Source: Triplophysa rosa (Eukaryota; Chordata; Actinopteri; Cypriniformes; Nemacheilidae). Taken from it: a stretch of 64,000 nt of DNA. The first letter of the stretch is position 1. Every line of letters starts with the position of its first letter. Positions 22,389 to 34,900 of this stretch are shown here, piece after piece. Position numbers and translations under genes: made by a program. Location of the stretch: assembly GCF_024868665.1 (NCBI RefSeq), contig NC_079905.1, forward strand, positions 7,604,379-7,668,378, read 5' to 3'. Under the pieces are notes generated by a model. The model saw nothing but the letters and a program-made list of their open reading frames with translations. It searched no databases and was not told where the DNA came from.

Positions 22389-23090
22389 ATCCTACTGGGC
22401 CATAAAGAAATGTGTCTTTTTATGCCTTAGGGCACAGATACATATATATGTAAATAATCCTATATTAACTATACTATTACTTGTAATCTTTTTTCTAGAT
22501 ATGATTTTGATATTGGACAGTGCTAGGCAATGTGATACGATATTTATATGCTAAGGCCTAACACAGATAAGTACCAGAAGTACTGCATTGTTTACCTTTG
22601 TCAACAGGCCAGTGTGGTGCCGAAAAATGACTCCTGCCAAATTATGACTCCCCCATTCCCCACTTATACTATCCCTAATAGTAGGTACTGTTTTTGTGTT
22701 GGAATAGTAGGTGCTTTTGAGTGCATGGCAAAATAGATTGCACAAACTGGGACATACTAACAGGGAGCGGAAGTGGCCGTTGTTGCCTAGACAACATTTG
22801 CTGCGTCCAAATACCCCCACTTGCGGTCTTGGCCACTTAAGAGCGCGTGTATGCGGCATGAAGTACGAGCGCAAGTCTGTCCAATGTCTTAAAAATGCCA
22901 AAGTGCAGTGCCCTTAACGCACACTAAACCCACACTATCTTGAATACCGCTTCCGAGTGGTATAAAAAATACCCGAGTTAAAGTTCGAACTTCGGAGAGC
23001 TCAGCGACGCCATTTTGCCACTTCTTTATTATTGAGTGGAATTGACGTATTTCCTGTTCGAGAGTGGAGCTCCACTCACCCCATTGGCTG

Positions 23091-23928
23091 CACGATCCGG
23101 GATGCCTGCACGTTCCGTCCGCGCATGCGCATAATGACGTGGTAGAAGACGCGCATGCGCAAATGATAATTCTGTTTTGCGACGATTTACGACACTGCAC
23201 GATCTGTTCCACGCTTGCGCACCTTTGTACCGCGACTTTCACTACTGTTCACCTCTGGTCTCAGGTCACTTCTGTGTGCACACTATGCGTTCTTTCAAGT
23301 CATTTCCATTGTCAGTTTGAAATACTCTGTAACGTTTCCCCGGTTCTTTCTTCATGTAAGTGCAGATAGTCTAGGCAGAAATGCATATTATGTTCCTTAT
23401 TGTCTTCTGTAAACACCATTGAAGGGATTATTTTCCTCATTTAGATTAAATATATAGATATATTAGCCTTTATAGACCCATACTAATACAAAATTACTTT
23501 ATTTAAAGTTAACTAATATTAGCAGCTTTTAATAAAAATACGACACAAACCGTCTTTGACAATACTGACCTCAGATCGAAACACGGCAAGTTAAGTAGGC
23601 CTAATGACATACAGCAATGAATCGCAAAGGGGAGTATGGAGGAAACTGAAGGTTTGCAGTGACAGACTCTCAAGACTCAGACTTTATTCCACATGTAACC
23701 AAAATCGTGTATGTTCATGTAACAACTCCTTTATTATTTTGCAAATACATTAAAAAACATCAAAATAGACCCGCCGTGAACTGTTAAATAAAAAACACAA
23801 TGTAGCCTACAAAATGTGCCGCCTGGCCGTCAAGTGTTTCATCGCATGCGTGTAGGGAAACCGTGACGTTTTCTACTACGTAATTATGCGCATGCGCAGA
23901 ACGGATCGTGCAGGCATCCCGTATCGTG
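23091..23928. mobile_element. inverted-repeat element with NRF1-type palindromes
   Basis: Left arm 23091-23151 and right arm 23867-23928 are about 60-bp inverted repeats (CACGAT.CGGGATGCCTGCACG outermost, then GCGCATGCGCATAAT, then ACGT.GTAGAA.ACG) around about 715 bp. The arms carry GCGCATGCGC at 23121-23130 and 23888-23897, and a further copy lies at 23151-23160. Target duplication not resolved. Likely a non-autonomous DNA transposon. The interior has no recognised gene. Confidence 0.65.
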
Positions 23929-23945
23929 TACAGACACCCTGTGGT

Positions 23946-24030
23946 CACTGTTTGAGTGAAGCTACCGTCAAACACACACTCGAACCTCAACGCGACAACC
24001 CGCCAAAATAAAAGTCCGGTTAAATTCAAC
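23946..24030 (-). repeat. shared transposon-internal module, copy 1
   Basis: CTGTTTGAGTGAAGCTA and CCGCCAAAATAAAAGTCCGG match, in reverse complement, 30395-30465 (TAGCTTCACTCAAACAG and GGGACTTTTATTTTGACGGG). The same module continues in the copies at 30446-30645 and 34308-34488. Confidence 0.55.
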
Positions 24031-24889
24031 CAGATGAAAAAAACAATGTACTTGTAGTAAATGTATAATGTAGTAAACACTAGTATACTTTCATATTTAC
24101 TACAGTAAGTTTCAGAAATACTATAGTACGAGTTTTATTGCAGTATTTTTATGGACAAATGTATCACTTTTATATAGTAAAGCACTGAAAACGCAGAACT
24201 CAGAAAAATTAAAAAGGAAAAACGAATTTGGGAAAAAAAACTAAAAAGATATGGCCATAATTGATATATCTGTATGTAACATTAAAGCCGTCTATTTATG
24301 TGATGACCTGTGCCAAAATGCCAGGGCTGTTTTTTGTCCCACTCCAGCCCTGCCTACATATGCATTGCAGTTTCAAAAAGCATGTGAGCCTTTTGTTTGC
24401 TGAATTGTTGTCATTACATTAAGTCTATTGCCATTTAAAGGAAATTACAAGATGATTATGACAACGTATTCCCTCTATCATATTTGTCCATTAGGGGGAG
24501 ACATTTCATACAGTAGAGCAAAGTAACCTCGCCGGCGGTAACATCACGATTATAGAAACATTATAGTAGGAATTGTTTATTGTATATTCATAAAGATTTT
24601 TTTTGTTTTTACTTAAGGCACCTACAAGGCGCAATTTGGTTTTTGCCAAAAAAATGTTGGCACATATGCTAATGTAAATGTATGTGCATAGCAGTGTGTC
24701 AGACTCAAACGGATTAACATATTATAGTGAAAATGTTTAAAATTATGAAATAACTCCACAATAAATATTTAATAACTGTTTCAAAAATAGTACGAGGAAA
24801 AACTTGGGTTCATTATAGTCAGACATCACAGTCTGAATTACGTCACTCAAACCAGTACAGATAAAAAAGAAAAAAAAACTAAATTTAAT

Positions 24890-25339
24890 GAATGAACAAA
24901 AATCGTTTCTCTATCTCTTTAACTCTCTCCCGCTCAGCCCATGCGCCTATACGGTCGGGCTATCTGTCAATCATTGCTCAAGATCTCCCTCCAGTTGACC
25001 TGTATTTTTCTCTCAGTCCTGCTCGACAGCAGATCTTCACTTCACACATATGCCCGAGAGCTCACGTTAAATTCACTTTCTTGAACCGAGTGCAGCATTG
25101 CGCACACGGCCGTAGTCTCAAAGCGCAACACTTACTGTTTCTAGAGAAAGTCCGCGGAGGAATAAGCGCGGAGAAAAGCAACACGTATCCGGTGGGATTT
25201 GAGTCCCGAGAGTGAGATTGGAGCGAGCAAGAGAGCGAGAGGGGGGAAGCTGGTTAAGAGTTTCTCCTAAAGTGGAAACAGACCGGTGGACGATATTTTC
25301 CGTTTATTCGACAGAAGACGCACAGCTTTCTAAGGAATT
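24890..25339 (+). promoter_or_regulatory. sdc2: sdc2 promoter and 5' UTR
   Basis: CpG-enriched region directly upstream of the sdc2 ATG, with AGTCCGCGGAGG, AAGCGCGGAG and a purine-rich stretch (AGCGAGCAAGAGAGCG) typical of a 5' UTR. Exact start site not determined. Confidence 0.55.
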
Positions 25340-28300
25340 ATGAGGAACCTTTGGATGATATTAACCCTCGCCTTGACAGCTTTTCTTTCGGGAGAAAGGG
25401 TGAGTTTCGACCGAGAACAATAAGCGATTTGCTGGCGGGTAGTTGAGCGTAAAGTCGAGCAGCGATTTGGCCGTGACACAATGTAACCAGTCATACACTA
25501 CTTCAATGATTCATACTTTATAACGCCGTGTTTTGTTACCATTATAGTATTATTAGTACCATATTGAGTGATAGTAATGTAACGAGGGATTTCACGAATT
25601 GCAACAGTGTTTACTTTAGATGGTGAGGGCATTTCGACAGGTAGGCTAGAGTTAAGTTAGATCAACCATTTATTTATATTTATAAATCAGAAACGTTTCA
25701 AATCGACATTACTGTGAGTGTTTGAGTTGTATTATAAAGAATACTTATGTGTGAAGCGACCAGTTAGATCTGCTTTGATTTCTCGGCAAGAAGAAGGTAC
25801 TGATATTTTCGATATTCTGCAACAACTACTGGCGTCTAAAATCGAGTAGACCACAACTCTTTCTCTCACAAGCACAATAAAATGCATCTTAAATTCTATA
25901 ATGTGCCCGACATATATCAAATTCTTAAAGACACAAAGTTGAGTTTAATTCGACGGAGCTGTAAATCAGGCACTAACTGTGTTTCACTCACGGTCACACT
26001 TGGCTTGTTTTGCTGGCTGTGCTCCTTCTGATTCTCCTTCTGCTGGCTAATGTCTTCAGTAGTCCTTTGATGAAAATATAAAGTTAATCTAAAGATAAGG
26101 ACGACCCTCAGGAAAGTCAATCATGTTTTTATTATAGTAAAAGGAAAGCAACCAAACCATGTTGTAGTGGCCATTTGTTTTACTACAGAATGATTGGTTA
26201 AAGTAAACTATGGCTGCTATTTTTGTGGTTACTATGAATTTACTACTGTTTACTTTAGTTACTGTAGTAGAAGCATGTTTAATTTTTGTAAGAGGAGTAA
26301 TGTCCCAGAGAAGAGTTACACATAGAATTGGATGATATTTGCAGGAAATTGACTTGTATTCTGTCTGCTTTATTACACAGCTAATTGGCACAATTTTGTT
26401 GAATCTGAATAATCCAGTCCCTAGTAATTTTTGACGAAATGCCAGAGGGTTGGCACCCGCACTTTGTAATTCCATGCTTGACTGGCATGGTGGTTTGTAC
26501 TGTCTCCTCCCATTGATCAGAACCTCACTCAGTTTGCCTTACAGGCATGAAAGCGTCAATCTCAATGAGACCCCGGATAGTGCATAGATTTTCTATACTG
26601 GCATCATGTACACGGAGCAGTTAAAGTTATCTGGATTGAAACCACCAGTGTGATCTGTGTGTTTGCCAGTGATGTGCATGAGAGACAAGATTTTCAGATA
26701 AACAAAAACAATAAGGAATGGTTCGTTTGAGAGCAGTCAAAATAAGTCTCGTGAATTGATAGTAATGTCCTTGGAGTGAATTTATTTAGTCTGTTTTTTC
26801 TTTCTCTTAAATTGTATGTTATGAACCCGACATGATTTGGTGTGTTGTTTCTGGCCAGATGTTCCAGTGTGTGATTTGCATGGAGTTTTGGGAAGTGCGA
26901 ACACTCCTGTCAAAATGAAGATTTTATGCAAGGTCATTCCACTCTTGTTGTCAGAGGCAGACCTCAAGGGATTAGTTTTACACAACCGAGGACAACTAAA
27001 CAATATTATTTTGCCAATCCAGAGCTATGAACTAGTTTTGTGAAGCGATAATTGACTTTATCATCTTTTCACCCTAATATCATTCCAAACCTGTATGACT
27101 GTAACACAAAGGAAGAGATTTTGAAGAATGTTGGTAACTAAACAACACTGGCCCCCATTGACTTCCATTTTACAGACACAAATCCACCGAGACATTTCTC
27201 TAAATATCTTCTTTTGTGTTCCACAGAGGAAAGAAAGTCATACAGGTTTGAAATGACAAGCGTGTGAATAAATGAATTTATTTATGCAGAATTTTAATTT
27301 CTGGGTGAACTATCCCTTTAAATGTTAGCCGGCAGCCAATAAATTCTGTTTTTCAGATGTTATTAGCTGTTTTGTTACACTTTTTTACTTCCTCCAGTCT
27401 GGCATAATTGTGTGTGTTGCTTCCATGATGGAATGAACCAGAATGAAATATAGACAGTGTATAGACACTGACCGCATTCTCACTCCCAATCCTGTCGGTC
27501 TCTTACCTTAGGGTGTTTTTCTATTCCTTATTAGCCAGACGGATGGTCACGTATCCAGACTAATTGTCTGCAGCTAAGAAGACCCTCTCGTTCATGTTGT
27601 CCTGATTAAAACCCTATAGTGTTGTTTAGACTAAATATTCATAGTTTAAGCAGGCATGTTTGCTTAGGAAATTATAATAATTGAATATGTTATGCATTCA
27701 TCAAATGCATTCTGCAGGATTCAGGTGTTGATTGTTAGTGATGAGTTCGCAAATCAGCAGGGGAGCTTGACAGCAGATTTAAACGGTGAGGAAATGAAGC
27801 ACTTTCTGGATGGCTGTTATCTTAATTTTTAACGCCTCGCTGCATGAAGTATCAGTCTCGGAATTAGAAAATATTCAGTATTGTTTAGGGTGACTTTAGT
27901 GTCAAAACGCGTTTTCTTCCATCCCATCTTAATGTGCAAAAACGGTTTTTATGTTTTTCTGTTAATTTTTGTGAAAAGTGTAGATATGTGGTGCTATCAA
28001 AACATCTTGTCGCATCCAGACTAACCCAACCTAACCTTAGGACTACATGCTTGTTTTTAGTTTTGCTAAATGGTTCAATGACTCTAGTGGCACAGAAATG
28101 ACATTCTATACCTTTGAGCATAGCAACATTATGTCTTTACAGTCCCATTCTCTTTCCTGTTATGTTATAAATAAAGCTCTTTTATATCTTCTCCAACGTA
28201 CATGTGAAGTGGGCACGGGTGTGAGCGAAATCTTGCATCCCACCTCTCTTCCCTGGGGGGCCTTTTTGGTTGAATCTAACTGTTCCACATTGCATAATCC

Positions 28301-28886
28301 TTAATGGTCTCAGCAGGCATCGGGCCGCTAGTCCTGTAAAGGAATCCAAGAGTGCTCTTGTTTTGTCATCAGCCATGCAACCCCAGCCCGGCCGACTTTT
28401 CTCCCCACAGCTAGCTGGCCGTCATTATTATTACCCTGACTTTGGTTACTGCGCAGAACAGTGGCATTATTCTTTATCTGCTTTCTCTGCAGATGGAAGG
28501 AATGAAGAGGCGGGTGGTAAAAAAAAGATATGCTATGCTCTGATGGCACAAGCCTTGCACTTGTTTATGCCGGCACCGCAAACATCTGCGAGACGTATGC
28601 GAGTTCGCTTCAAAGCGGCGCTGTTTGTTTTTTCCAGTTTCTTTTGCCTGAGAGTTGGAGGCTGTTCGTTCACAGGGATAAAGTCATGCTTACCAGTGGG
28701 AATCGACAAACAGCCCAAGCTGAGCCGAGCTCGGGAACAGTGGGAACAGTGGCGGGTCAACACGCCGGCAGAATACAGTGCTTTTACTGAAAGTATCGCT
28801 TTGGCCCTCATACTGTAGACTTTAAGGAGCCTCAGGAGTGCAAAGCCGTGACATGGAGGCCCCCTCATGCGAACGCACTGGCTTGT

Positions 28887-28918
<32 letters not shown>

Positions 28919-31900
28919 GGATGGGGGGGAAGAAAACCTCAGCACACTCTGTTATTTCTTTTTCTCCCAGTCTCGCTTTTCTAGTTCTTTATTAGCTTAG
29001 CAAATGGAAAGTTTCTGGGGAGGATTGTGGTTAAAGAACAGCAATTGTAGGAGAGCAGCTTTTAACTGCAGTGCTCTTTGCTTTTATGACATCTGAGCCT
29101 GGTAAGATGTCTGTGCCAAAGGGAACGAGCGAGATCCCTTGTTGCATAAGGCCGGTCGTTCCTCGCTGTTGTGTCTGTTTTAATAGGAGATGCTGTAGTA
29201 GGGCTGGGCGATGTGACGATGTTATCGTATGTCGCCGATGTGTCGCAAATATCCCGATGTCGATTACAACAGACAGATACCAGACGATAATTGATAATAA
29301 TGAAAAATACGCGTTATAACATTGTCATGCGATGTAGGCTTTAGCGTGAACGTTAATGTTCATATGCCCAGGCAGTCAGTAACAGTGACAGAATTTTGGA
29401 AACGCTGTTTTGTTCGGTCAGTTGAAAGTGCTGCTGGTTTCTGCACAGAAAGACCAAGAGAAAGACGAGCAGCGTCTTTTTTAAACACATCGCCCAGCCC
29501 TATGCTGTAGGGAACCAAAGTGAAGCGACTCCTGACTGTGTGAGCTGATGAGTGCAGAAGCCATCTTGTGCGGTGCAAATGTAAAAAGAGAACCAAGTGT
29601 GCATTTTTCATCTTTTTTTCATGGTTAAATGTTGTGCAAGGTCAGAATTCATTTGGTTCTTTGAGCTGGTATAATGGGACTATACTGCAGGGCTTGACAT
29701 TAAGTATTGTCATGTGGTTGTCCTTCGGACAAGTAAATTTGTCATTCACTTGTCTGACTACAAAAATTACTTGTCCAAAGATAAAAAAAAGATATTTCAT
29801 TTGAATTGTAATATAATATAATCAATATAATTGTTTCGGATTTAGATTGGTCAAGTTTGCTTCTAAGCATTTTAACTAGTGTCCACTTTGGCCGCCTGAA
29901 TTTGGTTATAGGCCGTTACTCTCTGTGACTGCTTTAAAACAAAGGCAAGCAGTAATTATTATTAGTTTTAAGGCTCTAAGTTTACTTTTTTTGCACATAG
30001 CACTGGTGCTAGAGAGGTTTAAAATTTGGTAGCACAGGCAGAAATGTGCAAGTGTAGATCATTATGAATAGGCAGATAACTGACAAAAGACATTAATGTT
30101 ACATACAGATGGATAAATTAGAGCCATATCATTTTTAGATTACCTAAATTTGTTTTAATATTTCTAAGTTCTGTGTTTTTCCTTTTTTACTATACAATAG
30201 TGGTATATTAGTCCACACAAATTATTGTAGGATCCTATAGTGTTTACTATAGTAAACTGCAGTAAAATTCTTACTTTATTGTTTTTGAACTTTACTTTAG
30301 TATACAGTGTTTATCAATTTACTACAAGGGCACTTCAGTTTTCAATAGCAAATACTATAGTACACTACAGTATTTTTTGTCTGAATGTTTAATTTAACGG
30401 GACTTTTATTTTGACGGGTCTTCGGTAAGACGCTTGTTTGCAGATAGCTTCACTCAAACAGTAAAACGCTCGTAAAATAAACTCTCACAGCAACTCTGGA
30501 GATGAAGTTCATGTGTTCATATCCTCATACAGTGCAGACGCAGATAAATCCTCGACCATCACTCGTGTTGTATGTTAAACTGTGCACATAATTCACTCAG
30601 ACACCCAGAACAGCCAGATGACATTTAAATGACAGGATTCCACGTCCGCGTGGTGCGGTGCGCATTGATTATTGTCACACACAAACAAGCAAAACCACGA
30701 CAAACACGCAGCTCTGTCTAATGCACATATTCTTATTATTCTACATATGTTGCACTGTTTTTTTTTCAAGTTACTTGTCCGGTCGGGCAAGTAAAATTCT
30801 CTCTCACTTGCCCATAGAAAACATTCACTTGTCCCGTATGGAGGACTAAACCTGCAAAAATTATAAATAAATGAATGTATAAATAAATAAATATATAAAC
30901 GAATAAATGTAATAATATGAAAATAAATACAGGAATGAATGGTTTGATAAAACAAAATAATTCGTTTTAGCTATTATTGATCTTAGCTTTAACTTTTCTT
31001 TTCATTTTTTAAATTGATTTATTATTTTTTGTGTCCATTTTTAATTATTTTTTATTATTATTATTTTTTATTTTTAGATTATTTTATTTATCATTTCCTT
31101 TTATTTTTACATTTATTTATTTATACGTTTATTTATTTTAATATTTATTTATTATCGCATGTATTTATTTCCACTTTTATTTATTTATTCTTGTATTTAT
31201 TCTTACTTTTCTGTGTCTTGTATGATAATTAGATGGGTTGGTCTTGCCTACTATTGGTGCAGCGTAGATTGAAGCGTTTGATCGATTACTCTTGTCTTGT
31301 TTTGGACTAACGTCACGTCACTCACTGATCGTTTGCTTCGTGTATAACGTTAAGTAACTATGGCGGGCGCACAATTAGCTAGAGAGTTACAGCATTTAGC
31401 CAATGAAGTCGATAACCATGCATCAAATGACTGTGTGTCATTTAGATTAGGTGCGCTTATTGATGATTTATTACAGATTGACGTATTTATTTATAATTTT
31501 TGCAGGTTTACTCCTCCATAGTACCGGACAAGCGGACAAGCGTTAATGTCGAGCCCTGTACTGTCAGGTACTTTTGGTTGTTTTTTACATAAGAGGATTG
31601 CAGCATTAAAATAAAGGCTGTCAAACGATTAATCGCATCCAGAATAAAAGTTTGGGTTTACATAATATTTGCCTGTGTACTGTGCATATTAATTTTGTAT
31701 TTATAAACACAAACATACACATACATGTTTATATATTTAGGAAATATTTAGGTGTTTATTTATATTTACCAATAATTAAAATTATATATAAACGTTTATT
31801 AATTATTTTAGTTTTATATACATTTTTTTTTTTTTTCTTAAACACACTTACACACGTGCATTTATAGATTTTAAAGAATACATTTTTTCTTACTTTTTCA

Positions 31901-34900
31901 ATGTAGCTGCGGACATTAAAATTCCATGTGCACGCGCAATGACAAGTTGTTATGGGAACCATACACTTGTTTTGTCCACTCATTCTGTTTTGATGTATTC
32001 AGCGCGTGTGACCTGCGTGTAACATAAAACACAAAGACAAACACGGTAAATTTAGGAAGTGATGTTGAAGCAGAAGCGATAAAGAACTGAAGTTCGCAGT
32101 GGCAGATTCTGTATACTGAAATCTGGCCCCCACAGCTGCTCTAAAACATCAATTGTACCCACTGATGCTGGTGGCAGACACCATATCCAATTCCTTTAAA
32201 CTGTGTCCACCTAATCAAAACGCAAGTGGGCACATTGCTATGAAAAGGATGGCGGCAGCAAAACGAGGAGGAGATTGTGTTGATCTTTAATCGTCATGGT
32301 TCAGAAAGCACACTGACCCTTTGGGAATCTTGATGTGCTCTGACGCATTAATTCGACAGCTCCACGCGCGCTGGTTAATCTGGCCTAATGCGGGCCGTTA
32401 ACACCCACTTGCGTGCTGTAAACTGCTCTCTGATCTCCTTTCTCATCCAGTAGCCTTCCGTCACACTGTTCAAATGTGAAAAGGGTGGATTCAGAAAAGC
32501 CTGTCCCAATAAGCAGGCTGTCATTGTTCACGCAAATGAAATTGACACGCTCTTTGTTGAAAAGCCCTTGGAGAGGCACCAGTCTTATTTTGAACGTTAT
32601 TAAACTATTTAGAGAAATAGTGACGCTCTTCTCTGGATACTGGGGCAGGACAGACCATAATGAAAGCATAATGAAATGAAATGTGGATAAGAGGACTTTA
32701 AATTTGTTGTATTCGTCAAATTCAGGATGTTACGTTATTGCCCTGTATTGTAGGACATTAAACAACGCTTTCTGGCACCATGAACTTCCTTTTTTTTAAT
32801 ACTTGCATCTGTTCCTGCTTTGTATTACCTTTCCAGCAATTCGTAAAACTCCTGCAGCGAATGTTTGTTTTGTTTTATTTTCCGATTTCCATGCTGAACA
32901 GACAATAGAAATCAGACACATTTGATTACATTTTAATGTAAACATGGCCACGTTCATGGAAAAACTGAGAAAGTCCTAGCGTAGCTTGGATCACAGGGGA
33001 TAATGAAATAACTGTTGATTCTGTGTTGTGTACATACTTAATAAACCCGAGCGGACTGAAACGTCATTGGTGAAACTCAAGCGGTTCCTCTTTGGTGTGG
33101 CTTTGGTCACCGTTAGCACAGCGCTTTGCGTCTGTTACCGCTTAGGCTGACAAACATCACATTTCCGTTTGTTTGATGTACAAACATTAGCAACAATTGC
33201 GTCTTTTTAAGTAACTGTGTTCCCACACAACAATCAAAATGAGTCTTATCGTTAAACATTAGATCAGAATCGCCAGTCAGACTGAATCTCAGTGCTGTAT
33301 TGAAGGCAGGTTATCCATATGGAATCAGTAAAAGGGACGTTTTTTTTAAAGGCAACTTCACAGCCGTTCTAACCACACACATTCCATTAGAGTGAAATAA
33401 GGACGCAGAACAGTGTGTGTGAGGTTTGGCAGGGATTTCAAGCTTGTTCTTATGTGGTGCGGTTTGTCAACGGTCCCAAATGCGATGAAGGCTGAGGCGG
33501 ACCATGGAGTGACTCTCTCTCTGTTCTGATACACTTTGTTGGGAAGATTCGCCATTGCCTCCTCTTCCTAATTTAGCTTCTCTGCACTCTTCATCATGAA
33601 AGATTTAAAGTCCAGACAAGCTCTGCTACAGGACCTATATCTGTTTGCCAAAGCTGAATTATTTACATGGAATGAAATATAAATTTGAATTTGGTGGTAT
33701 GCTTTGAGAAATCTCCTTAGGCTGTTTTTGTTGTCAGGAAGACTGGAAATATGGAGGAAGTGAAAATGTTTATATGAAGTATTAAAAAATCACTAGCACA
33801 GTGTTAAACATTGTGTTCACTTGTGTACTTACAAAATCCCAAATGTTTCCAATTAGGTTTAAATCCAGAGAAATTAGTGATTTATTTTCTGTAATGTCCC
33901 TCCTCATTGTGTTACACTTTGATGCATTCACGTTTCCCTCATGCATAAATCTAATGTAAATGTAAAACAAGTAGTAACAAGTCAGAGACATCTTTAAAAC
34001 CAAACAGTAACTTTGACATTTTTGCATGTTAGTGTTAATGGTAATTATTGTCATGCTTTGTTTTGTGAGTCACATTTTAGTAGCATTTAGTTTAGTAGCA
34101 TTTACTCATTTTAAATAGTACTGGGTGACAAGCGTAACATGCAGCCGCAACTATTTATATGTATGTGTTTGGGTAAAATTATCATTTTTGTACTAACAAT
34201 ATTCTTTCCGAATTTCAAATAAAAATATTATTTCTGTTTACATTTATTTGCAGAAAACGAAACATGAACTTTTTAAATAAATTTAGATACATTTTTTTAG
34301 TGCGTTAGCTTCACTCAGTAAAATGTTCTGAAATAAAATCTCAGAGCAACTCTGGAGATGAAGTTCATGTGTTCATGTCCTCATAAAGCGCAGACGCAGA
34401 GAAATTCATGAGCAACACGCGTGTAGCACGTTAAACTGTGCAGTTCATTCACTCAGACACGCAGAACTGACAGATGGCAGGATTCGGCATCCACTAGTCC
34501 GCATCTAGTTTCATGGACTCAATGCAGCAAAATAGACTAAAACTACGTAAAATAGCAGTTCACCATTTCAATAAGCTATCACTCATTTATCAGCATGAGA
34601 AACACGTGTGAGCGTGTGAACAGACTAAAATGCATGTGTCTCACGGTGAATGCGTGAGACTTGAGAGCCCTGTAACATGAATAGAGTTTAGCGGGCTGTG
34701 CGTCAGTAATAACGGTCCGTGGGGAAACGCAGTGCTCCGTGTGTACTGTAGTTAAATGGATTAAACGAGGCTTTGAGGCAACAAAAATTGACTCGGTGAT
34801 TTTTTGTATTCGAATAACTCGAGTAACTCGAGGAATCGTTTCAGCCCTACTCCTGAGGTTCGATTTTGTTGAAATTCAACAGACACTGGACTGAAATGGC

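Noticed and set aside
28270..28818. 182-codon plus-strand open frame in sdc2 intron 1
   Set aside because: No family similarity, no splice or start context, and low-complexity flanks; a minus-strand frame overlaps it. Treated as chance.
30860..31220. ATTTATTT-rich tract as an AU-rich regulatory 3' UTR
   Set aside because: It lies inside a transposon in an intron with no transcript end nearby; low-complexity expansion is the simpler reading.
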